A stretch of DNA of 64,000 bases, taken from the NCBI GenBank assembly GCA_964203275.1, contig CAXNMF010000003.1:248001-312000 (forward strand), given 5' to 3'. The notes beneath the pieces were generated by a model. That model worked only from the letters and a program-made list of their open reading frames with translations. It made no database searches and was not told the DNA's origin. The stretch's first letter is position 1, and the number at the start of each line of letters is the position of its first letter. Shown piece by piece: positions 40,494 through 49,815 of this stretch. This DNA is from Ga0077527 sp945862135. GTDB taxonomy: Bacteria; Pseudomonadota; Gammaproteobacteria; Burkholderiales; SG8-41. The position numbers and the translations under genes are program-made.

Positions 40494-41915
40494 TCAGGTC
40501 TTCAGAACCACCAGAACCTCGTCCAGCATCTTTTTTGCATCGCCGAACAGCATTCTGTTATTTTCTTTATAAAACAGCGGGTTATCGACACCCGCATATC
40601 CGGAAGCCATGCTGCGCTTCATCACGATCGAGGTCTTCGCCTTCCATACTTCCAGCACCGGCATACCGGCGATCGGGCTGGTCGGATCATCCTGCGCCGC
40701 CGGATTGACGATGTCGTTGGCGCCGATGACCATCGCGACGTCGGTGTCGGGGAAGTCCTCATTGAGCTCATCCATCTCGAGCACGATGTCGTAAGGCACC
40801 TTGGCCTCGGCCAGCAGCACGTTCATGTGTCCGGGCATGCGGCCCGCAACAGGATGAATACCGAAGCGCACATTGACACCCTTCTCGCGCAACAGCTTGG
40901 TGATTTCGTACACCGTATGCTGGGCCTGCGCGACTGCCATGCCGTAACCGGGGACGATGATCACGTTTTTCGAATCGCGCAGCAGTTCTGCAGTCTCGGC
41001 AGCGTTGACTGAAACCACCTCGCCCGCCGGCTGCTCGCCTTCGCCCTTGGGTTTGGCCGGTGCACCGCCGCCGGTACCAAAACCGCCCGCGATCACGCTG
41101 ATGAAATTGCGGTTCATCGCCTTGCACATGATGTAGGACAGGATCGCGCCGCTGGAACCAACCAGCGCGCCGGTGACGATCAGCAAGTCGTTCGACAGCA
41201 TGAAACCCGTTGCCGCTGCTGCCCAGCCCGAGTAGCTGTTGAGCATCGACACCACCACCGGCATGTCAGCGCCACCGATCGCCATCACCATGTGAATACC
41301 AAAGAGCAGCGAAATCACCGTCATGATGATCAACGGCTTCATCCCCGCTTCAATCGATTCGGCATGGATGAACTCGCGGCCGAAATAAATGATGACCAGC
41401 AGGCCGATCAGGTTCAGCAGATGGCGGCCAGGCAGCAGCAGCGGGCTGCCGCCGATCTTGCCCGAGAGTTTGCCGAACGCAATGATCGAACCCGAAAACG
41501 TCACCGCGCCGATCAGGATTCCGACGTAGATTTCGATCTCGTGGATGGTCTTTTCAACGCCCTGCATGTGGCTGGAGGCAGCCGGGTCGATGTAGTTGGC
41601 AAAACCGACCAGCGCGGCGGCAAGACCGACCAGGCTGTGCATCAGCGCGACCAGCTCCGGCATCTGCGTCATTTTGACGGTGCGCGCGGCGTAAAGGCCG
41701 ATCGATCCGCCAACGACCATCGCGCCGATGATCCAGGCATAACCGCCGGAAGTCACCTGCGGCCCGAACACCGTCGCCAGCACGGCGATGGTCATGCCGA
41801 GCATGCCGTAAAGGTTACCGCGCCGTGATGACTCCGGATGCGAGAGACCGCCGAGGCTGAGGATGAACAGGATTGTTGCTCCGATATAGGAGACTGTAGC
41901 GAGGCTTGATGACAT
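40494..41915 (-). CDS. pntB: NAD(P) transhydrogenase subunit beta
   Basis: 473 residues. With PntA it forms the proton-driven transhydrogenase that makes NADPH from NADH at the inner membrane. Nine or so membrane helices are followed by the soluble NADP-binding domain: IVPGYGMAVAQAQHTVYEIT, IHPVAGRMPGHMNVLLAEA, VAMVIGANDIVNPAAQ and the C-terminal LFYKENNRMLFGDAKKM. It starts 11 bp after pntA, with AGGGAG upstream, and forms an operon with it. Confidence 0.95.
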   Translation of the reverse strand: MSSSLATVSYIGATILFILSLGGLSHPESSRRGNLYGMLGMTIAVLATVFGPQVTSGGYAWIIGAMVVGGSIGLYAARTVKMTQMPELVALMHSLVGLAAALVGFANYIDPAASSHMQGVEKTIHEIEIYVGILIGAVTFSGSIIAFGKLSGKIGGSPLLLPGRHLLNLIGLLVIIYFGREFIHAESIEAGMKPLIIMTVISLLFGIHMVMAIGGADMPVVVSMLNSYSGWAAAATGFMLSNDLLIVTGALVGSSGAILSYIMCKAMNRNFISVIAGGFGTGGGAPAKPKGEGEQPAGEVVSVNAAETAELLRDSKNVIIVPGYGMAVAQAQHTVYEITKLLREKGVNVRFGIHPVAGRMPGHMNVLLAEAKVPYDIVLEMDELNEDFPDTDVAMVIGANDIVNPAAQDDPTSPIAGMPVLEVWKAKTSIVMKRSMASGYAGVDNPLFYKENNRMLFGDAKKMLDEVLVVLKT

Positions 41916-41926
41916 GGTCGTCTCCC

Positions 41927-43513
41927 TTATTTCCGGAACATTTCAAGCATGCGGCGGGTCACTGCGAATCCGCCGAACATGTTGATCGTGGTCAGCGCGA
42001 TGCTGACCACCGCGAGGCCGAGAATCCAGGTCTCCGGCCGGTCAACCGCTCCCGTAATGGGCGGCGCCACCTGCACCAGCGCGCCGATGGCGATGATGCT
42101 GCTGATCGCGTTGGTCACGCTCATCAGCGGCGTATGCAGCGCTGGCGTCACGTTCCACACCACCATATAGCCGATAAAACAGGCCAGCACGAACACCGTG
42201 AAGTGCGCGAGGAAGGCCGCCGGCGCAAAAGCGCCGACAAACCAGAACAGCAGCGCACCGATGAGAAAAGTGATCGCCGTGCTTTTACCCGATGCCGGCG
42301 CACCGCCACCGCCATGACCGTGTGACTTCGGCGGGGCGACTGCCGGCTTGGCTGCCGCCGCCGGTGGCGCAGCCGCCGGTTTCGGTGCGGGTGGCGGCCA
42401 GGTAATGCCGCCCTCCTTGACCACCGTCAGGCCACGGATCGCGTCGTCTTCCATATTGACGTTGATGACACCATCCTTGGTCTTGCAAAGCTCTTCGGTC
42501 AGACGGAACAGGTTGGTCGCATAAAGCGTCGAAGACTGTTTGGCCAGTCGCGAATTCAGGTCGGTATAACCGACGATGGTCACGCCGTGTTTCACCACCG
42601 TCTTACCGGCTTCGGTCAGTTCACAGTTGCCGCCGCGCTCCGCCGCCATATCGACGATGACGCTGCCCGGCTTCATGCTCTGCACCATCTCGGCGGTGAT
42701 CAGCCGCGGCGCGGGCTTGCCGGGAATCAGCGCGGTGGTGATGATGATGTCCACTTCCTTCGCCTGCTTGGCGTACATCTCGCGCTGGGCTTTCTGAAAA
42801 CCCTCGCTCATCACCTTGGCGTAACCGCCGCCGCCGGAACCTTCTTCTTCGTAATCGACTTTGACGAATTCACCACCCAGCGACACCACCTGGTCAGCGA
42901 CTTCAGCGCGCGTGTCATTGGCACGCACGATGGCACCAAGGCCGACTGCGGTGCCGATTGCAGCAAGACCGGCGACACCGGCACCGGCGATAAACACCTT
43001 GGCCGGCGGCACCTTGCCCGCAGCGGTGATCTGGCCGTTGAAAAAACGACCGAAGGCATTGGCCGCCTCGATGACGGCGCGATATCCGGCAACACCGGCC
43101 TGCGAGGTCAAGGCATCCATTTTCTGCGCGCGGGACAGCGTGCGCGGCAGCGAGTCGATGGCCAGCACGGTGGCTTTTTTCGCTGCCAACTGTTGCATCA
43201 GCTCCGGGTTCTGCGCCGGCCAGATGAAGCCAATCAGGGTGCCGCCTTCACGCAGCAGGCCGACTTCCTCTGCTGTCGGAACACTGACTTTGAAAACGAT
43301 GTCCGAACCGGACCACAGCTGGTCCGCGGTCGCCGCGATTTCCGCACCGGCTGCGCGATAGGTCTCGTCGCTGCAGTTGGCGGCATCACCGGCGCCCGAC
43401 TGAACCATCACCTTGAAGCCCAGCTTGATCAGCTTTTCAACAACTTCCGGAACGGTGGCAACACGTTTTTCGCCGGCTGCCGTTTCTTTTGGCACACCTA
43501 TGATCTGAGGCAT
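41927..43513 (-). CDS. pntA: NAD(P) transhydrogenase subunit alpha
   Basis: 528 residues. The NAD(H)-binding domain has IGVPKETAAGEKRVATVPE at the N-terminus and the Rossmann motif VFIAGAGVAGLAAIGTAVGLGA; RANDTRAEVADQVVSLG follows. An Ala/Pro-rich linker (about 375-410) leads to four C-terminal membrane helices. It is the undivided alpha subunit (E. coli type), not split into PntAA and PntAB. GAAGGGG precedes the ATG. It is the first gene of the pntAB operon. Confidence 0.95.
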   Translation of the reverse strand: MPQIIGVPKETAAGEKRVATVPEVVEKLIKLGFKVMVQSGAGDAANCSDETYRAAGAEIAATADQLWSGSDIVFKVSVPTAEEVGLLREGGTLIGFIWPAQNPELMQQLAAKKATVLAIDSLPRTLSRAQKMDALTSQAGVAGYRAVIEAANAFGRFFNGQITAAGKVPPAKVFIAGAGVAGLAAIGTAVGLGAIVRANDTRAEVADQVVSLGGEFVKVDYEEEGSGGGGYAKVMSEGFQKAQREMYAKQAKEVDIIITTALIPGKPAPRLITAEMVQSMKPGSVIVDMAAERGGNCELTEAGKTVVKHGVTIVGYTDLNSRLAKQSSTLYATNLFRLTEELCKTKDGVINVNMEDDAIRGLTVVKEGGITWPPPAPKPAAAPPAAAAKPAVAPPKSHGHGGGGAPASGKSTAITFLIGALLFWFVGAFAPAAFLAHFTVFVLACFIGYMVVWNVTPALHTPLMSVTNAISSIIAIGALVQVAPPITGAVDRPETWILGLAVVSIALTTINMFGGFAVTRRMLEMFRK

Positions 43514-43778
43514 GAATTCCCCTTCATTTCTTGGTTGGCACTGGAACTGGATATTGGAGGATATAGGGCGCTGGATATTGAGTTAGATCAGACCAAGCGG
43601 ACGTGATGCAGACCGACACACAACCCGCAACAAACACTTGCGTCATGCATTACGTTATGGTTTTGATTATAAGGCAAAAACACATTTCCCGGCCTTTGCC
43701 ACACGATGAAAATGGCTGCCGTTTATGCCTGATCACAGACCGCTTGCAACCTGTCGGTACCCCCTGCTCTGCACCCTT

Positions 43779-43784
43779 TATAAT
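43779..43784 (+). promoter_or_regulatory. Possible -10 box of mutL
   Basis: TATAAT ends 6 bases before the mutL ATG, so transcription from it would begin at or near the start codon and give a leaderless mRNA. No good -35 box is visible at the right distance. Confidence 0.3.
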
Positions 43785-43790
43785 CTGCGC

Positions 43791-45581
43791 ATGTCCGCGA
43801 TTCGTGTTCTGCCCGAACTCCTGATCAACCAGATCGCCGCGGGCGAAGTCATTGAACGCCCCGCATCCGCGCTGAAGGAATTGCTCGAAAACAGCCTCGA
43901 TGCCGGCGCACAGGCGATCAGCGTCGAACTCGCCGCCGGCGGCGTGAAGCTGGTTTCGGTCACGGATGACGGTGGCGGCATCGCCCGCGACGACCTCAAA
44001 CTCGCACTGGCTCGCCACGCCACCAGCAAAATCGCCTCACTCGACGATCTGGAACATGTCGGCAGCCTCGGTTTTCGTGGTGAAGCGCTGGCGAGCATCG
44101 CATCGGTATCACTCATGGAACTGACCAGCCGTCGCAGCGACGACCGCCACGCCTGGCGCGTCACCTCCGAAGGCCCGACACTGACACCACCGGAACCGGC
44201 CACACTGCCGCGCGGAACGCGCATCGACGTGCGTGAGCTGTATTTCAACACCCCGGCGCGGCGCAAATTCCTCAAGTCCGAGCAGACTGAATTCGCACAT
44301 TGCGAGGAGACCTTCCGCCGCATCGCCTTGTCCCGCCCTGACGTTGCATTCTCGCTGACCCACAACGGCCGCGCGCGGCTGCAGGTCAAACCGCAAACGC
44401 TCACAGCACGCATAGCGGCCGTGTTGGGCGATGATTTCGGTGCCGGCGCCCTTGAAGTCGAAGAATCCGGCGGGCAGATCGCCATCCGCGGCGTAATCAG
44501 TTCGCCTGCCCACGCCAAGGGCACCCGGGATGCACAGTATTTTTTCGTTAACGGCCGCTGCATCCGCGACAAGCTGGTCGCGCATGCCATCCGCCAGGCC
44601 TATGCCGATGTGCTGCACCACGACCGCCATCCGGCTTTAGTGTTGTTCCTCGACATTGATCCGCAACTGGTCGACGTGAATGTGCATCCGGCGAAAGCCG
44701 AAGTACGCTTCCGCGATTCACGCGCGGTTCACCAGTTCATATTCCATGCGCTGCACAAGACACTGGCGCGTCCTGCGGGTGACGGCATCCCCGCACAATC
44801 AACGGCGCCGGCTCCGGGCCAGACGGCTTACCCCTCAGCCCTGCAGCGACCGCCCATACCCCAATACCGCGGCCAGGGCGCGATGAGCCTCGGCATCGCA
44901 CAGCCGGCCGGCGCTTATGCGGCGATGTTCGCGCCGCAAGCTTCCGCAACTGCAACAGCAACCGAAGCACCGCCGCCGCTGCCGCCCACCGGCGACGAAC
45001 ATCCACTGGGTTATGCACTGGCCCAGCTTGCCGGCATCTACATCCTTGCTGAAAACAGCAAAGGCCTGATCATCATCGACATGCATGCGGCACACGAACG
45101 CATCATGTACGAAAAGCTGAAAAACGCGCTCGACGGGCAGGTCATTCCAATGCAGCCGCTGCTGGTGCCGGTGCACTTCAATGCGGAAGCACTGGATGTT
45201 GCCACGGCTGAAGATGAACTCGAAGCGTTGCAGAATCTGGGCTTCGACATCGCACCCGCCGGACCCGGCGCGTTGATCGTACGCGGCGTGCCCGCACTCC
45301 TCGCTGATGCCGACGCGCAGGCGCTGGCGCTGGATGTCCTGCATGAAGTGCGCGAGTACGGCGCCAGCCGAATTGCCACCGAGCGCCGCAATGAACTGCT
45401 GGGGACGATGGCCTGCCACGCCGCGGTGCGCGCCAACCGCAAACTGACAGTGCCGGAAATGAACGCGCTGCTGCGCGACATGGAAGCCACCGAGCGCTCT
45501 GGCCAATGCAATCACGGCCGGCCGACCTGGCATGCCTTCAGCGTCGCAGACCTCGACCGGCTGTTCCGTCGCGGTGAATAG
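43791..45581 (+). CDS. mutL: DNA mismatch repair protein MutL
   Basis: 596 residues from the ATG at 43791. The N-terminal GHKL ATPase shows NQIAAGEVIERPASALKELL, ENSLDAGA, TDDGGGIARDDL, RHATSKI and GFRGEALASI. A Pro/Ala/Gln-rich linker spans about 325-415. The C-terminal part keeps the endonuclease motif DMHAAHERIMYE (D-x-H-A-x2-E-x4-E), ACHAAVRANRKL and CNHGRPT, so this MutL can probably nick DNA itself, as in bacteria lacking MutH. It is followed by miaA, 25 bp away. Confidence 0.95.
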   Translation: MSAIRVLPELLINQIAAGEVIERPASALKELLENSLDAGAQAISVELAAGGVKLVSVTDDGGGIARDDLKLALARHATSKIASLDDLEHVGSLGFRGEALASIASVSLMELTSRRSDDRHAWRVTSEGPTLTPPEPATLPRGTRIDVRELYFNTPARRKFLKSEQTEFAHCEETFRRIALSRPDVAFSLTHNGRARLQVKPQTLTARIAAVLGDDFGAGALEVEESGGQIAIRGVISSPAHAKGTRDAQYFFVNGRCIRDKLVAHAIRQAYADVLHHDRHPALVLFLDIDPQLVDVNVHPAKAEVRFRDSRAVHQFIFHALHKTLARPAGDGIPAQSTAPAPGQTAYPSALQRPPIPQYRGQGAMSLGIAQPAGAYAAMFAPQASATATATEAPPPLPPTGDEHPLGYALAQLAGIYILAENSKGLIIIDMHAAHERIMYEKLKNALDGQVIPMQPLLVPVHFNAEALDVATAEDELEALQNLGFDIAPAGPGALIVRGVPALLADADAQALALDVLHEVREYGASRIATERRNELLGTMACHAAVRANRKLTVPEMNALLRDMEATERSGQCNHGRPTWHAFSVADLDRLFRRGE

Positions 45582-45605
45582 TAAGTAGTTGTTTTTATTA
45601 TAAAA

Positions 45606-46571
45606 ATGGCTAATCCCGCACCACCACCCGCGATCCTGCTGATGGGCCCGACCGCCAGCGGAAAAACCGCTGTTGCGGTCCAGTTGGCAAGCACGCTGCC
45701 TTGCGAAATCATCAGCGTCGATTCCGCGCTGGTCTACAAAGGCATGGACATCGGCACCGCCAAGCCTGACGCCGAAACGCTGGCGCGCGCGCCGCACCAC
45801 CTGATCAATATCATCGAACCGCATGAAAGTTATTCGGCTGCACGTTTTCGCGATGATGCACTGACGCTGATGCGGGAGATCACTGAACGCGGCAACATCC
45901 CTTTGCTGGTCGGCGGCACGATGCTGTATTTCAAGGCGCTGGTCGAAGGCCTCAATGATCTGCCGGAAGCAGACTCGACCGTGCGCCTGATCATCGAGAC
46001 CATGGCCGAGGAAGAAGGATGGCCCGCGGTGCATGAAAAACTGCGCAAGGTCGATCCGGAAACCGCAGCACGGCTGGAACCGAATGATTCGCAACGCGTA
46101 CAGCGTGCGCTGGAGATCTACTACATCGCCGGCAAGTCGATGACCGATCTGCTGAAAAAGCCGAAATACGTTTATTTCCCGTACACACCAATCCGCATCG
46201 CGCTGTTGCCCAGCGACCGCGCCGTGCTGCATGAACGCATTGCCCTGCGTTTCGAAAAAATGCTCAATGATGGACTGGTCGATGAACTGCGCGCGCTGCG
46301 CGACGAATACGCACTGGAACCGGACATGCCGTCGATGCGCTGCGTCGGTTACCGCCAGGCCTGGGATTTCCTCGGTGACCGCATCAGCCGCGCCGAACTG
46401 CTGGAGCAGGGCATCGCGGCGACGCGCCAGCTGGCCAAGCGTCAGTTGACCTGGCTGCGTTCAACGGAAAACCTGACTGAATTCGACTGCCTGACCGAAA
46501 ACGTCGGCGACCTGGTGCTGGAATACATCCGCCAGGAACTCGAAGCGATGGTCATCGACGCGGAATCCTGA
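45606..46571 (+). CDS. miaA: tRNA dimethylallyltransferase
   Basis: 321 residues. It adds dimethylallyl to A37 of tRNAs reading UNN codons. GPTASGKTAVAVQLA is the P-loop, SVDSALVYKGMDIGTAKP the DSxxVYxGMDIGTAK signature, and LLVGGTMLYFKAL and RCVGYRQAWDFL follow. The product is of typical length. It completes the mutL-miaA pair found in most proteobacteria. Confidence 0.96.
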   Translation: MANPAPPPAILLMGPTASGKTAVAVQLASTLPCEIISVDSALVYKGMDIGTAKPDAETLARAPHHLINIIEPHESYSAARFRDDALTLMREITERGNIPLLVGGTMLYFKALVEGLNDLPEADSTVRLIIETMAEEEGWPAVHEKLRKVDPETAARLEPNDSQRVQRALEIYYIAGKSMTDLLKKPKYVYFPYTPIRIALLPSDRAVLHERIALRFEKMLNDGLVDELRALRDEYALEPDMPSMRCVGYRQAWDFLGDRISRAELLEQGIAATRQLAKRQLTWLRSTENLTEFDCLTENVGDLVLEYIRQELEAMVIDAES

Positions 46572-46587
46572 ACGAGGAGGCATTGCC

Positions 46588-47457
46588 ATGCCCTACGCCA
46601 TTGCCCGCGACAAAACCCGGCTTCACTACGACGAAACCGGCAAAGGCACACCGCTGATTTTCGTGCACGAATTCTCGGGCGATACGCGCAGCTGGGAAGC
46701 GCAGATGCGCTTCTTCTCCCGGCGCTATCGTTGCATTGCGTTCAACGCCCGCGGTTATCCGCCGTCCGACGTTCCGCTGGCGCGCACAAAATATTCATGG
46801 CGCATTGCGGTCGACGATATCGCCGACGTGCTGCGCCACCTCGGCATCCGCAAGGCGCATGTCGTCGGCTGTTCGATGGGCGCTTATTCGGCGCTGCAAT
46901 TCGGCATGCGTTATCCGGCGATGGCCCTGTCGGTCACGTCGCTGGGGGCCGGTTCCGGATCGGACCCGGCAACGCGCAAAGCCTTTCTGAAAACCACCGA
47001 AGCGCACGCGACGCTGTTCGAAACAGCCGGTACGGCGGCCGCGCTGAAACAACGCGGACTGTCGGCTGCACGTATTCCGCAAATGCTCAAGGATCCGCGC
47101 GGCTTTGCGGAATTCCGTCGCATCCATGAAAGCCACTCCGGCATCGGTCTGGCACGGGTGCTGCGCGGCGTGCAGGCGAAACGCCCGCCGATCTACGACC
47201 TGGAAAAGGAATTTCGCAGCTTTCGCCTGCCGCTGCTGGTGATGTGCGGCGACGAGGACGATAGCAGTGTCGGGCCGGCGTTGTTCATCAAGCGCAATTG
47301 CCGCAACGCCCGGCTGTGGATCTGCCCTGCCTCCGGACACACGCTGAACACCGAAGAACCAGATGCTTTCAACCGTAACCTGCTGGATTTTCTGACACTG
47401 GTGGAAAGCAAACGCTGGAAACCCCGCGACCCGCGGTCCGTCAGCAAATCCGCCTGA
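46588..47457 (+). CDS. Alpha/beta fold hydrolase
   Basis: 289 residues. LIFVHEFSGDTRSWEAQM holds the oxyanion region (HEFSGD), VVGCSMGAYSALQFG the nucleophile elbow with Ser, VMCGDEDDSS the acidic residue and PASGHTLNTEEP the catalytic His. No signal peptide. The HEFSGD in place of HGxxxx is a known variant in 3-oxoadipate enol-lactonase-like proteins. AGGAGG precedes the ATG. The substrate is unknown. Confidence 0.85.
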   Translation: MPYAIARDKTRLHYDETGKGTPLIFVHEFSGDTRSWEAQMRFFSRRYRCIAFNARGYPPSDVPLARTKYSWRIAVDDIADVLRHLGIRKAHVVGCSMGAYSALQFGMRYPAMALSVTSLGAGSGSDPATRKAFLKTTEAHATLFETAGTAAALKQRGLSAARIPQMLKDPRGFAEFRRIHESHSGIGLARVLRGVQAKRPPIYDLEKEFRSFRLPLLVMCGDEDDSSVGPALFIKRNCRNARLWICPASGHTLNTEEPDAFNRNLLDFLTLVESKRWKPRDPRSVSKSA

Positions 47458-47478
47458 CACCCGCAGCCGGACCCGACC

Positions 47479-48312
47479 TTATTTGCGGCCGGTGTTGCGC
47501 AAACGGGTGGCCAGGGTTTTCAGCAGCGACACGCCGAACGCCGGATTGGTCTTGATCAGCGTCAGGAAATCGTTGCGGTTGATCGACATCAGATTGCAAT
47601 CGCTTGCCGCAGACGCCGATGCGGCACGCTTGGACTGGTCGACCAGCGCCATTTCGCCGAATACGCCGCCGGCCTTGACCAGCTCAATCACTTTTTCGCC
47701 TGAGGTGATGCGTACCGCACCGTCCATCACCACATACATGAATATCCCCGCCTCGCCTTCGCGCATGATCACAGCGTTTTTCGGCTGGTAGGCCGGCGGG
47801 CGCGCCGGAAAATTCGATGTCAGGTCTTTGAGCAGCGCGGCATCGAATACCGCGCCCGAAGTCGGGATGGTTTCAATGGTGCCCGCACCTTGACCTTTGC
47901 CGAGCATCTGCATGGCCAGCGCGAGACGCAGGCGTTTGATCAAGATGGCCAGCAGCATCAGTGCGAATTCCGGCGTCTTCTGGATGGCCTTGGAAAAACC
48001 GCCGGCATCGAGTTCAATGACCTCGCAGGCTACGCGCGCTGTTGCAGTCGCGCTGCGCGGCTCGCCGGTCAGAACCGACATTTCACCGAGAATCTCGCCT
48101 GCCTTGATTACATCCAGCGGCTTGCCACCACGGGTCAGCGCCACCTCGCCGCTGGCCACAAAATACATGCTTTTGCCAGAAGTGTTTTCAGCAAACAACG
48201 TACTGCCCGCGGCCGCACTGCGTGTCTTGCCATTCGCATGAAAAAACAGCTGCGCCACGTTGGCGTTATAGACCTCGCTCTGCGCGGGGCGCGTGAAATC
48301 GAAATCATCCAT
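47479..48312 (-). CDS. Protein with two cyclic nucleotide-binding domains
   Basis: 277 residues made of two CNMP-binding beta-barrels and no output domain. The first (about 30-130) has FVASGEVALTRGG, AGEILGEMSVLTGEPRSATATA with the phosphate-binding cassette GEMSVLTGEPRSA. The second (about 175-270) has YVVMDGAVRITSG and GGVFGEMALVDQSKRAASASA. It lacks helix-turn-helix and effector regions, so it may act as a cAMP-responsive regulatory subunit or adaptor. Confidence 0.82.
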   Translation of the reverse strand: MDDFDFTRPAQSEVYNANVAQLFFHANGKTRSAAAGSTLFAENTSGKSMYFVASGEVALTRGGKPLDVIKAGEILGEMSVLTGEPRSATATARVACEVIELDAGGFSKAIQKTPEFALMLLAILIKRLRLALAMQMLGKGQGAGTIETIPTSGAVFDAALLKDLTSNFPARPPAYQPKNAVIMREGEAGIFMYVVMDGAVRITSGEKVIELVKAGGVFGEMALVDQSKRAASASAASDCNLMSINRNDFLTLIKTNPAFGVSLLKTLATRLRNTGRK

Positions 48313-48446
48313 GGGTCAAACCTCATTTATTGGCCGCTAATGCGGACATTTTATTCTGTGCAACGCAATTCCTGACCGGGTTGCATCGCCATCCAGTTCA
48401 AATCCTTATATGCAGCAATACTGTTCGCGTCAAGCCGTCAGGCGTA

Positions 48447-49787
48447 TCAGCCCTTGCTCTTGACGCGGACAGCGGCCGAACCACGGGCCAGCGTAATCCG
48501 CAGATCCTGCTCAATCGCCAACTGCGCGCTGTCGCGCACAATCGCCCCCGCAGCGGTTTCGGTAATGCTGTAGCCACGATCCAGCACGCGCTCCGGACTC
48601 AGATGCAGCAGGTGTGATTGCGCACCCAGGACCCGTTCGGCCGCGGCGGTCATCCGGTTGCGCAAGGCCGCCTGCAGGCGGCGCGCAAGTTCCTGCTGCT
48701 GCAATTGCAATGCACCCGCATCCGGCGCCGATGAACGCAAACGTTGCGCCGCATCGCGCAACTGCCACGACTGTTCATCCGTACCGCGCCGCCATGCCCC
48801 GCGCATCCGCGTCGCCAGATGCTGCAGATGGACCTGCTGGTTGCGGATGCGTTCGCCGGGGTGGGTCAGACGCCGCGCGAGGAAATCGAGCCTTTGCATG
48901 CGGTCTTCCACCCCGCGCTGGAACACCCGGATCAGTTGCTGGCCCAGCAATACCACGTCGCGCCGCAACTGGGTACCGTCCGGGCTGACCAGTTCCGCGG
49001 CTGCGGTGGGCGTCGGCGCCCGCACGTCAGCGACAAAGTCGGTAATCGTAAAATCGGTTTCATGCCCGACACCGCTGACTACCGGAACAGGACAGGCACG
49101 GATGGCGCGCGCCACCGTCTCCTCGTTATAGGCCCACAAGTCTTCAATGCTGCCGCCGCCACGGCAGACGATCAGCACATCACATTCGGCACGTTCGCCG
49201 GCGAGGCCAATGGCTTCAGCGATTTTTGCACCCGCGCCTTCGCCCTGCACCGGTGTCGGATAAATGATGACCTTGATCCCGGGCATGCGCCGGCGCAATG
49301 CGGTAATGACATCGCGCAGCGCTGCTGCCTGTGGCGAAGTAACCACACCGACCGTGCGCGGAAATGCCGGCAGTTCACGTTTCAGGGCCGGATCAAAAAG
49401 ACCTTCCTGTTCAAGCTTCGCCTTCAGTTTTTCGAAGGCCGCATACAGCGCACCCAGTCCGGCACGGCGCATGGCATCCACTGCCAGCTGGAATTTTCCG
49501 CGCGCCTCGTACACTGTCGCCGTCGCCCTGACTTCAACCTGCATGCCGTTCTGCGGCTGCCAGTCGAGGTACTGCGCCTTGTGGCGGAACATCACCGCAT
49601 CAACCTGTGCCGCATCGTCCTTCAGCGTGAAATAGCAGTGTCCACTGTCATAACGCTTGAAATTGGATATTTCTCCGGCGACCCAGACCAGCGGCACGCC
49701 GCGCTCGACTGCAGTACGGGCGAGGCGGTTCAGTTCGGCAACGGAGATGACCGTTTGCTGGGCGGCCTGTTCGAACAAACTGGACAT
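48447..49787 (-). CDS. xseA: Exodeoxyribonuclease VII large subunit
   Basis: 446 residues. The N-terminal OB-fold (LNRLARTAVERGVPLVWVAGEISN) binds DNA; the catalytic part shows FPRTVGVVTSPQAAALRDV, DVLIVCRGGGSIEDLWAYNEE and VSGVGHETDFTITDFVADVRAPTPTAAAE, all canonical. The long helical C-terminal segment and the YSITETAAGAIVRD tail complete it. With XseB, which is not in the window, it degrades single-stranded DNA. Confidence 0.96.
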   Translation of the reverse strand: MSSLFEQAAQQTVISVAELNRLARTAVERGVPLVWVAGEISNFKRYDSGHCYFTLKDDAAQVDAVMFRHKAQYLDWQPQNGMQVEVRATATVYEARGKFQLAVDAMRRAGLGALYAAFEKLKAKLEQEGLFDPALKRELPAFPRTVGVVTSPQAAALRDVITALRRRMPGIKVIIYPTPVQGEGAGAKIAEAIGLAGERAECDVLIVCRGGGSIEDLWAYNEETVARAIRACPVPVVSGVGHETDFTITDFVADVRAPTPTAAAELVSPDGTQLRRDVVLLGQQLIRVFQRGVEDRMQRLDFLARRLTHPGERIRNQQVHLQHLATRMRGAWRRGTDEQSWQLRDAAQRLRSSAPDAGALQLQQQELARRLQAALRNRMTAAAERVLGAQSHLLHLSPERVLDRGYSITETAAGAIVRDSAQLAIEQDLRITLARGSAAVRVKSKG

Positions 49788-49815
49788 GCGCGGATTCTAC
49801 GCCCCGGGGGACCGA

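Noticed and set aside
44835..46232. A 465-aa open frame opposite mutL and miaA
   Set aside because: It runs across two confirmed genes in antisense and shows no motif.
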